A DNA stretch of 64,000 bases from Planctomycetes bacterium B3_Pla. GTDB lineage: Bacteria > Planctomycetota > Phycisphaerae > Sedimentisphaerales > Anaerobacaceae. Positions 9,068 through 15,029 of the stretch are shown here, piece after piece (the stretch's first letter is position 1; the number at the start of each line of letters is the position of its first letter). The translations under genes and the position numbers were made by a program. The notes under the pieces are model-generated. The model did not search any database and was not told where the DNA came from. It worked only from the letters and a program-made list of their open reading frames with translations. The stretch is taken from positions 248,001-312,000 of the forward strand of contig NJBM01000002.1 of assembly GCA_005223045.1 (NCBI GenBank), given 5' to 3'.

Positions 9068-10595
9068 CTTGTTTCGTGCTCTTCCGACTCCTGGATCTTG
9101 TGTCGTGTACGTTTCTTTCCACGGCTACTATCCCGCGCCTGCTTTCTTGCGTTGCGTTTATTCCAGCCAGTAGCGCTCTTGCCTTTGTGATTGTCTCGGC
9201 CCATTCGGCTTCGGGATCGGAATCTGCGACTATGCCTCCACCTGCCTGTGCAAAGGCTTTTCGACCGGCGATAATAATCGTTCGTATCGCAATGTTCAAG
9301 CATACACCGCCATCGACGCCGATAAAGCCGATGCTGCCTGTATAAGCCCCTCTGGCTGTAGGCTCGGTCTCGTCGATGATCTCCATCGAGCGGATTTTCG
9401 GAGCGCCGGTGATCGAGCCGCCGGGGAACATTGCCTTTAGAACGTCGCAAAACGTAATCTCATCCCGAAGCCGGCCCGCCACGGTCGCCACGGCATGAAA
9501 GACCGTCGGGTAAGTTTCAATCGTCCTGGGCTGAATCACAGTTCTCGTCCCGGGTTTGCAGATTTTCGCCACGTCGTTGCGCTCCAGATCGACAATCATA
9601 TTCAGCTCGGCCTGCTCCTTTTTGCTTTCGAGAAGCTCATTGAAGTTCTCGGCGTTGGTTTGCCTTGCCCGCGACGCTGCTTCTGTCGCCTCGTTGATGC
9701 GGGGTCGAGTGCCTTTTATCGGCTTTGTTCGAATCTCGCCGCCGGCAATCGTTATGAACATCTCGGGCGAGGCGCTGACAATCTGAAAACTTCCTCCGTC
9801 AATGTAAGCGGCATGACCACTTGGGTTGTAATGATTTTGCCAGTGATAGAGCTTTATCGGCCGGGCATCGTAATCGCATTCGAATCGCTGTGAGAAGTTG
9901 ATTTGATAGACCTCACCATCGTAAATGTAGCGCTTTATTTTCTCGATTGTCCGCAGGTAACAGGCCTTGTCCATGTTGCATCGAATTCGCGAGAAATCAA
10001 TATTGTCAAGGTCGGCGGGTGCAGGCTGTGGAACGCGAATCCGTCGAGATTCGGTGAGCAACAACTCCAAAGCGTCAAGTTTGTCCCGCGCCTTTTCCTC
10101 ATCGTCCGGCAACTCCAGGGCGATCAGCCAGAAAGTCTTTTCGATATGGTCAAAAGCAATAAGCCGGTCATAGAAGCACAGGCGAATCAGCGGCGTTCCG
10201 ACATCATCTATTGCGGTCTCGGGCAGCTTTTCGATATATCTGCCAAGCTCATAGCTGAAATACCCCACCCAGCCGCCGCAAAACATCCCCTGTAGGGGCA
10301 ACCCTGTGTGGTTGCCCTGGTGATCTTCGATTATGTATTTGGCTAATGCTTCCTGCAGCTTGCCGAAAGGGTCTTTCTGCCCCGCTCTAAATTCGAATAC
10401 TTCTTTCGGCTCGGCGGCCCAATAGCTGAATCCGCCGGCGTCGGCCTTAGCTGCGTTGCCGCCGAGGATCGACGCCGATTCCAGTCGAGCGAACACTTCA
10501 CTCAGCGCCGGCAGATCCGCAGATGCGCGGATTGCCTTGCAGTGCAGCTTGCAGGGAATCCCCTTGCCTGTTTTGATGGCTGTTTCAGTTGTCAT
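9042..10595 (-). CDS. pabB: Aminodeoxychorismate synthase component I
   Basis: About 517 residues from the ATG at 10595, whose ATGA overlaps the stop of the DUF6504-like gene; an ATG at 10625 is an alternative without a visible ribosome binding site. The C-terminal two-thirds is the chorismate-binding domain (VYQINFSQRF, DLERNDV, FPGGSITGAPKIRSMEIID, GGGIVADSDP). The motif PIKGTRPR carries the Lys typical of aminodeoxychorismate synthase, where anthranilate synthase usually has Ala. It should join ammonia to chorismate for folate synthesis. No glutaminase partner (PabA) lies in the window. A hairpin repeat is embedded in frame near residues 93-103 and encodes an extra QGNHTGLPLQG stretch. Confidence 0.86.
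   Translation of the reverse strand: MTTETAIKTGKGIPCKLHCKAIRASADLPALSEVFARLESASILGGNAAKADAGGFSYWAAEPKEVFEFRAGQKDPFGKLQEALAKYIIEDHQGNHTGLPLQGMFCGGWVGYFSYELGRYIEKLPETAIDDVGTPLIRLCFYDRLIAFDHIEKTFWLIALELPDDEEKARDKLDALELLLTESRRIRVPQPAPADLDNIDFSRIRCNMDKACYLRTIEKIKRYIYDGEVYQINFSQRFECDYDARPIKLYHWQNHYNPSGHAAYIDGGSFQIVSASPEMFITIAGGEIRTKPIKGTRPRINEATEAASRARQTNAENFNELLESKKEQAELNMIVDLERNDVAKICKPGTRTVIQPRTIETYPTVFHAVATVAGRLRDEITFCDVLKAMFPGGSITGAPKIRSMEIIDETEPTARGAYTGSIGFIGVDGGVCLNIAIRTIIIAGRKAFAQAGGGIVADSDPEAEWAETITKARALLAGINATQESRRGIVAVERNVHDTRSRSRKSTKQDARTGFSK
10290..10320. repeat. Palindromic repeat embedded in the pabB reading frame
   Basis: GGGCAACC (10296-10303) and GGTTGCCC (10310-10317) form a perfect 8-bp stem around a 6-base loop, flanked by TGTAG and TGG. 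The form of a GTAGGGGC-start hairpin resembles dispersed intergenic repeats seen in many bacterial genomes. Here it is inside a coding frame without breaking it. No second copy was found in the window. Confidence 0.6.
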
Positions 10596-10912
10596 TGCGG
10601 TTTGTTGATTGTGTATAACCACCATCTATTTTTGGCTTGTCGTTTTGTTCTTGCCTGCCGCTCGAAATACATCGTCATTTCGAGGCCGTTGTCAGTTCGG
10701 ATCTTGAACCAGTGCTTGCGCAGATACTGCTCAGGTCCGCCGCTCTTGCAAGGCCCCGACTCCTTCCATGTCCGGAGCACCTCGGCAACCGCATACTCTT
10801 GCTGTCTCCACACGAACCGGCCCGGCAGTCCCGGCTCACCCCTGGTCATTCCAGCCGTGTCAAACGTACCTGCGACCGGCTCGATCGGTTCACTGACAAA
10901 TTCCTCGCTCAT
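10592..10912 (-). CDS. Small DUF6504-like protein
   Basis: Protein of 106 residues. The pattern PGRFVWRQQEYAVAEVLRTW followed by YLRKHWFKIRTDNG, MTMYFER and RWWLYTI resembles the DUF6504 group of small cytoplasmic proteins: a basic, tryptophan-rich beta fold with a conserved FxWR, W and YF-R core. No enzymatic role is known for the family and none can be inferred here. ATG start; the end overlaps pabB by 4 bp (ATGA), and the start lies 4 bp after the deoC stop. It is clearly a co-translated operon gene rather than a chance frame. Family assignment is from memory of the motif pattern. Confidence 0.7.
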   Translation of the reverse strand: MSEEFVSEPIEPVAGTFDTAGMTRGEPGLPGRFVWRQQEYAVAEVLRTWKESGPCKSGGPEQYLRKHWFKIRTDNGLEMTMYFERQARTKRQAKNRWWLYTINKPQ

Positions 10913-10916
10913 ACGC

Positions 10917-11615
10917 TCATTGTCCGGCCTTGAATTCTTCCATGATCCGCACCCCGCAAGAAGTGCCTATCCTCTGCGCACCTGCGGCTAACATTTCAAG
11001 AGCCTGTTCGGCCGTTCTTATACCGCCAGCGGCCTTTATCTTACATTTTGGAGCCGTTTCTTTCATCAGCTTTATATCTTCAACAGTCGCTCCACCGGCC
11101 GGGTGCAATCCCGTGCTCGTCTTTATGAAATCCGCGCCGACTTGGTGTGCGATCTGACAGGCAAATACTTTCTGCTCGTTACTTAGAGCCGCCGATTCGA
11201 TAATCACTTTCAACACAACCGCCGGCCTCATCGACCGGCAGACTCTCAGCATCGACCACAATTGACTCCGCAGGTATTTTGAATCGCCTTCGATTATCGC
11301 CGCCAGATCCGCGACCATATCGATCTCATCAGCCCCGGCGAAGACAGCTTCCTTAGCCTGCGCAACCTTGACCTTAGTCGTATCGGCGCCGAGCGGCAGA
11401 CTGACCACGCCGCCAACAGCGACCTTCGATCCGGCCAAAAGTTCAGCCGCCGGAGCTACCCATCGGCCGTTTACACATACCGTATGGAATCCCCAGCTTT
11501 TCGCCTCCTCACATAGTTGCCTGATCTGCTCTTTTGTCGCTGTAGCATCGAGCAACGTATGGTCGATGCTGCCGGCCAGTTTCTCTTTCGATATTTGTTG
11601 TGTAATGCTCGTCAT
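10917..11615 (-). CDS. deoC: Deoxyribose-phosphate aldolase
   Basis: Protein of 232 residues, normal for the short bacterial DeoC. Diagnostic segments are IDHTLLDATATKEQI at the N-terminus, VLKVIIESAALSNEQ with the catalytic Lys region, and FIKTSTGLHPAGGAT with the Schiff-base Lys. The enzyme splits 2-deoxyribose-5-phosphate into glyceraldehyde-3-phosphate and acetaldehyde in deoxynucleoside salvage. ATG start. The downstream DUF6504-like gene begins 4 bp after the stop. Upstream, 44 bp away, is a nucleotidyltransferase gene. A protein with a deoxyribosyltransferase-like domain is encoded two genes further up, which fits a nucleoside theme, though that link is inference. Confidence 0.93.
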   Translation of the reverse strand: MTSITQQISKEKLAGSIDHTLLDATATKEQIRQLCEEAKSWGFHTVCVNGRWVAPAAELLAGSKVAVGGVVSLPLGADTTKVKVAQAKEAVFAGADEIDMVADLAAIIEGDSKYLRSQLWSMLRVCRSMRPAVVLKVIIESAALSNEQKVFACQIAHQVGADFIKTSTGLHPAGGATVEDIKLMKETAPKCKIKAAGGIRTAEQALEMLAAGAQRIGTSCGVRIMEEFKAGQ

Positions 11616-11659
11616 TTGCCGCCAGGGAGTTTTACGGACACTAAATCCATGAACAACAC

Positions 11660-12226
11660 TTACGCTATTTCCGCTTCGTTCTTAATCCGTTTCCACAATG
11701 TTTGGACATTTAGGTTTTCCGCCCAACTTTCCAGATAATCCTGATCCAGGTTCCCATGCTGCACTTCATACACCCGCAGAGCGTCGGTAAAGTGTTTTTC
11801 GCTTCCGCCACAGAGTTCCGCCCATCTCAACTTGGCAAGGATTGTGTCCTCAGGGCTCGAAACCTGCATTTCTGCACCCATAAATCCTTCCGCGTATCTG
11901 CGTGAAAAGCGCGACCGGTCAAAAGCTTCGTCAGACAATATCCAAAAGTCGACTTTGTCTCCTGATTTCAAGTCAATCAAATTGAACATGTCACTGCTGC
12001 TGATTGCATCAATAATGCTGTGTTCCGCCAAATAGAAATCAGGATGTGGAAAAGCTTCAGCTAACTCGTGGGCTTTCGATTTTTCAATCGCAACGATCAT
12101 ATCTATGTCGTGAGTGGCCCGGGGTTCACCCTGTAAGCTCGATACAACGGATCCTGTCAGCATGTACTGGATTTCAGCCAGATCGAGTGTTTGGATAACC
12201 TTTTTCAGTAATTGCTGTTGTGACAT
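11660..12226 (-). CDS. Nucleotidyltransferase-fold protein, possible toxin/antitoxin-type
   Basis: Protein of 188 residues. The nucleotidyltransferase signature is present: TGSVVSSLQGEP gives the GS motif, THDIDMIVAI the two metal-binding Asp, and DKVDFWIL a likely third acidic residue. The arrangement resembles AbiEii / DUF6036-type nucleotidyltransferases, which often pair with a small upstream protein. Its start overlaps the preceding small gene by 22 bp, so the two are translationally linked. It could act in a toxin-antitoxin pair or as a regulatory NMP-transferase; sequence alone does not decide. The gene sits inside a housekeeping operon between a kinase-like gene and deoC. Confidence 0.7.
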   Translation of the reverse strand: MSQQQLLKKVIQTLDLAEIQYMLTGSVVSSLQGEPRATHDIDMIVAIEKSKAHELAEAFPHPDFYLAEHSIIDAISSSDMFNLIDLKSGDKVDFWILSDEAFDRSRFSRRYAEGFMGAEMQVSSPEDTILAKLRWAELCGGSEKHFTDALRVYEVQHGNLDQDYLESWAENLNVQTLWKRIKNEAEIA

Positions 12227-12420
12227 TTGTCGAGACGTTCCAGGAGCATCGCCTTGAATTCTTCATCCGGAAGATTAGGATGCCTTCTGCGTAATCCGCA
12301 GGTAAAGAGTTGATTGGCAAATTCAGACAGTTCGAATGCCTTGAGCAGCCTTTGCTCCGGCGACATTCGACGAAGTACCCGAATATATATATTATGATTT
12401 GGGCGCTGCTTAATGTTCAT
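12205..12420 (-). CDS. Small protein paired with the nucleotidyltransferase
   Basis: About 71 residues from the ATG at 12420, 8 bp after the upstream stop; an ATG at 12450 would add 10 residues and overlap that gene. It contains MSPEQRLLKAFELSEFANQL followed by CGLRRRHPNL and LLERLDKC, a helical pattern I recognise from uncharacterised small proteins next to nucleotidyltransferases. No domain name can be assigned. The 22-bp overlap with the next gene suggests the two products work together. It could be an antitoxin or a structural partner. Confidence 0.6.
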   Translation of the reverse strand: MNIKQRPNHNIYIRVLRRMSPEQRLLKAFELSEFANQLFTCGLRRRHPNLPDEEFKAMLLERLDKCHNSNY

Positions 12421-12427
12421 AATCTTT

Positions 12428-13522
12428 TCAACACTTGATCTCTTTCGCATGTTCTTTCTTTTTGAAGAAATCAGCCGCGCCGGCTACACTGTCGAATACT
12501 TTCGTGGCTGTCTGCGTAACGAATACCGAAGGGCTCTGCTTGGCCGTCCAGATTACGTACACTTCCTTGGCGGCCTCGTGGGCGTGCTGGAGTTCGCGTT
12601 CCACACCGCTGGAAATCGCCGCCCGCCCGTCATCCAAACTCGGCACGAGGCTGATTATCATGTCCGACTGGTCGATCAGCATGAAATCGCGGGCGTATAT
12701 CTGGCTGTTGATGTCTCGCTCGATCTGCCGGACCTCGTGCAGATCCAGCCGGACTTTTCGTCCCAAAGCCTTCACTTCGACATAATCCAGTCCCTTCTTG
12801 CCTGCCCGCCGCGCTCTTTCCGGCAGATATGCTTCCTCCAGATCGCCCGGATCAAAGCAGATAAACACTTGCTTCATCAGTTGCCGAAATCCGTTAATCT
12901 CCTCGTTGACGTGCTCCATGTCGGCGACCGCGGTCATAGGAAAGCTCAGATAGGCTCTTTTGCCTCGGCCATCGAAGGCAAGGCGGCAGAATGTTTCAGT
13001 AGTCTGCTCTTTGGCCCCGCGGGCAAGGCAATAGAACGGAATCGCTTCACTGACGCCTTTACAGAGCATTTCCGTGCCGATGATCTCTTCTTCCCGCCAG
13101 ACAATCAAATCCTTCAAGCTGTGTTCGACTGCGTGTTCATCGACAAGCCGCAAGTGCAGAGCGACTACGCCGTCAATCAGACAGACGTACATGTCGGCGT
13201 CGAGCTGTCGCATCTGGTCGAAGTCCACCGCCGGAAACAATCCATGCCGCCAACGGAAAGTCGCATGGGTATTGACTATCAGATTGGGAGCTTTCCCGGC
13301 CTTTGCGATAATGTCCTTGAACACACTGCGGCGAAGCGAGCTTAGCCTTTTCATCGGTATGTCCAGGATCTTGCCGGCAGGGATATCGGGCGCCTCGGCA
13401 TACATCTGGTCGCCGACATTGCACAGCAGCACCTCTTTTCCCCTCTCGCCGGCAAGCCGGCACACCTTTTGAAGGTAGCTCTTCTTGTCAACCCCAACCA
13501 TTCCGGTAACAACTACTATCAT
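12428..13522 (-). CDS. P-loop kinase-like protein fused to a deoxyribosyltransferase-like domain
   Basis: About 364 residues from ATG 13522, chosen because it places the P-loop strand at the N-terminus; TTG 13549 and ATG 13546 are alternatives. Residues 1-20 (MIVVVTGMVGVDKKSYLQK) look like a Walker A region, but the loop reads GMVGVDKKS: the second Gly of the usual GxxGxGKS is Asp and the residue after the Lys is another Lys. The second half begins near residue 190 with AYLSFPMTAVADM. It contains SDMIISLVPSLDDGR and ISSGVERELQHAHEA, which resemble nucleoside 2-deoxyribosyltransferases (Asp and a catalytic-type Glu in a GVERE context). A role in nucleoside or nucleotide metabolism is plausible. 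First gene of the 13522-6449 string. Confidence 0.6.
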   Translation of the reverse strand: MIVVVTGMVGVDKKSYLQKVCRLAGERGKEVLLCNVGDQMYAEAPDIPAGKILDIPMKRLSSLRRSVFKDIIAKAGKAPNLIVNTHATFRWRHGLFPAVDFDQMRQLDADMYVCLIDGVVALHLRLVDEHAVEHSLKDLIVWREEEIIGTEMLCKGVSEAIPFYCLARGAKEQTTETFCRLAFDGRGKRAYLSFPMTAVADMEHVNEEINGFRQLMKQVFICFDPGDLEEAYLPERARRAGKKGLDYVEVKALGRKVRLDLHEVRQIERDINSQIYARDFMLIDQSDMIISLVPSLDDGRAAISSGVERELQHAHEAAKEVYVIWTAKQSPSVFVTQTATKVFDSVAGAADFFKKKEHAKEIKC

Positions 13523-13595
13523 ATCCAACCCGGCCTTACCATACATCAATAAGTTTGCAAACCGGTACGATATACAATAACCATCCCGTTGGCAA

Positions 13596-13784
13596 ATGAA
13601 TCTTTACCTGACGTGGCCCCCCGAAGAGGAATGTCAACATGAGATGTTTGTCGAGACGCGCTGGGAAAGACGAACGCTCGTGGTTCCTTTGTCGCAACTA
13701 AAACCGATCGCTGAGGCTAACGCAGATCCGACAGAAGCTATCGAGGACTGGCATTACTGGGTGGACCATGGATACCTGTTGTAA
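13596..13784 (+). pseudogene. Remnant of a CcbP-like calcium-binding protein gene
   Basis: A 62-codon frame on the opposite strand to its neighbours. The residues PPEEECQHEMFVETRWERR, VVPLSQLKPI and AIEDWHYWVDHGY closely resemble the C-terminal half of small CcbP-type calcium-binding proteins, which normally have about 60 further residues upstream. Those are absent: a stop lies 18 bp before the ATG, and farther upstream the DNA encodes the kinase-like gene on the other strand. No ribosome binding site is visible. I read it as a truncated remnant, though a functional mini-protein cannot be excluded. Family identity is from memory of the motif. Confidence 0.5.
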
Positions 13785-13827
13785 GTGAGCAGAAGAAACC
13801 AGCACCGGTTCAATCGTCTGCGTTCGC

Positions 13828-14022
13828 TTACTCTGTGGATTCTTTCGGCATGATTTTCCATGCGACGTAGTAGGTAACGAGCAGCGGTGCTGCTCCGGTG
13901 GCCAGACACAGGAAAACTACTATGATTCTCACCAATGTCGGGTCGAGGTCGTATGTCTCACCGAAACCGCCGCATACGCCGAAGATCTTCTTGTCTTTTG
14001 TGGACAGATGCAGTTTTTTCAT
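13828..14022 (-). CDS. PspC domain membrane protein
   Basis: Protein of 64 residues with a strong AGGAGA ribosome binding site before the ATG. It is a bare PspC domain: KIFGVCGGFGETYDLDPTLVRI followed by one hydrophobic segment (IIVVFLCLATGAAPLLVTYYVAWKIM) and a short tail. PspC domains occur in envelope-stress proteins; single-domain versions like this are common and mostly uncharacterised. It is inserted in the inner membrane with a small cytoplasmic N-terminus. The gene lies just downstream of the truncated glyS 3' copy, so it may originally have followed glyS. Confidence 0.88.
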   Translation of the reverse strand: MKKLHLSTKDKKIFGVCGGFGETYDLDPTLVRIIVVFLCLATGAAPLLVTYYVAWKIMPKESTE

Positions 14023-14100
14023 TTCTTGTCTCCTATTGTCCCTAATATAAAGACGCTCGGGCGGGTCGTTTACTTCAATCTTTTTTTCGCCGCCGCCGAA

Positions 14101-14245
14101 TTACATGTCCAGTTTCTCTCGCAAATGGCCGAGCAGTTGGTCGCCGGACACTCTCGTCTGCTCCATCGAGTCGCGCTGCCGGACGGTCACGGTGTTGTCC
14201 TCTTTCGTCTGGCCGTCAACGGTCACGCAAAACGGTGCCCCGCCT
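14101..14245 (-). pseudogene. Second copy of the 3' end of glyS
   Basis: Read on the minus strand this stretch encodes 41 or so residues ending at TAA 14103-14101. The tail includes [30 protein letters not shown] and [13 protein letters not shown]. The true GlyS tail (15030-15180) has the same order with only a few changes ([24 protein letters not shown]). The nucleotide sequences match closely, including an identical 23-base block at 14121-14143 and 15050-15072. No start or upstream part of glyS is present, so this is a truncated relic. The HEPN-MNT pair lies exactly between the two copies. Confidence 0.88.
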
Positions 14246-14310
14246 TGCCCTTCTTCTATTTTTCTTCAGCCATTTTCCTGCTGCGTACTTTTTTGTCGTT
14301 TTAGGCGGCA

Positions 14311-14658
14311 CTACATGGTTGCCCGTCTTATCGCTATATCTATTCCATATCGCTTAATCTCCTGGACAAGGGTGCTGAAATTGTCATCCAGATCCTCCGG
14401 ACAAAACGGTATCGGCTCAATATGTGAATCGACCTTGAGAGCCACCTTACGCAGCAGCATCATTTCTTCTGTGACATCCCGCCCGAATTGTGTTGAGATT
14501 ACGGCAATATCAATATCACTATCAGCATACGTCTTGCCTTTTGCATGGGAGCCGAAAAGGATAACCTTCGACACACTGATACCCTGCTGTTCGAGCATCT
14601 GAACGAATTTGTCTATTTTGCCCGTTTCGGACTTGCTTAAATGTGCTTGTTTAACCAC
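14311..14658 (-). CDS. MNT-domain minimal nucleotidyltransferase
   Basis: Protein of 115 residues, GTG start, overlapping the HEPN gene by 22 bp. The motif ILFGSHAKGKTYADSDIDIA has the GSxxxG and DxD residues of minimal nucleotidyltransferases. These typically pair with HEPN-domain proteins and in studied cases (MntA/HepT) act as antitoxin by adding AMP to the HEPN partner. Whether that holds here is unproven. The pair lies directly downstream of glyS, and its 3' side is bounded by a relic of the glyS end. Confidence 0.85.
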   Translation of the reverse strand: MVKQAHLSKSETGKIDKFVQMLEQQGISVSKVILFGSHAKGKTYADSDIDIAVISTQFGRDVTEEMMLLRKVALKVDSHIEPIPFCPEDLDDNFSTLVQEIKRYGIDIAIRRATM

Positions 14659-15026
14659 TCCAATATCTCCCTGGTCTTTTCGAGGTATTCGACGGAAAAT
14701 TGTTTTTTTGCCTTTTTTCGGAAACTGAGCTTATAGTCGTCATATCTTGCGCCTATGTTGAACGTCGTTATCTCCGCAAGTTCGTTCTTTTGAAGCTCGC
14801 TGAGATCCAATCCAGCTCTTTCTGCCAGGCGAACCAAATCGTGGATCAGAGGCGGGGCAGCTTCTGTTGATCTGACAATGATAGCCTTCAGTATCTTCTC
14901 AATACTTAAGTGGCAGAAGAATAAAGCATGGTGATATTTCTTGTTCTGACAGAGGATTTCTGCACTGTCAAAATCCTCTTTTGAGGCTGTTAACCAATAC
15001 TTGACAACTTCCTGTTCACTTTTCAT
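14637..15026 (-). CDS. HEPN-domain protein
   Basis: Protein of 129 residues, all helical. Features include YHHALFFCHLSIEKILKAII (the HEPN helix with conserved His and Glu-Lys), PPLIHDLVRLAERAGL, and FNIGARYDDYKLSF, a RYPD-like motif. The RX4-6H RNase motif of HepT-type toxins is not visible. It therefore belongs to the PF05168-like branch and toxicity should not be assumed. The ATG is only 3 bases after the glyS stop, and the GAGG of the glyS last codons serves as its ribosome binding site. Expression is thus tied to glyS. The MNT gene follows with overlap. Confidence 0.85.
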   Translation of the reverse strand: MKSEQEVVKYWLTASKEDFDSAEILCQNKKYHHALFFCHLSIEKILKAIIVRSTEAAPPLIHDLVRLAERAGLDLSELQKNELAEITTFNIGARYDDYKLSFRKKAKKQFSVEYLEKTREILEWLNKHI

Positions 15027-15029
15027 TTA

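Noticed and set aside
14637..15026. HEPN protein as a proven RNase toxin
   Set aside because: The RX4-6H motif is not present; only the HEPN fold is supported.
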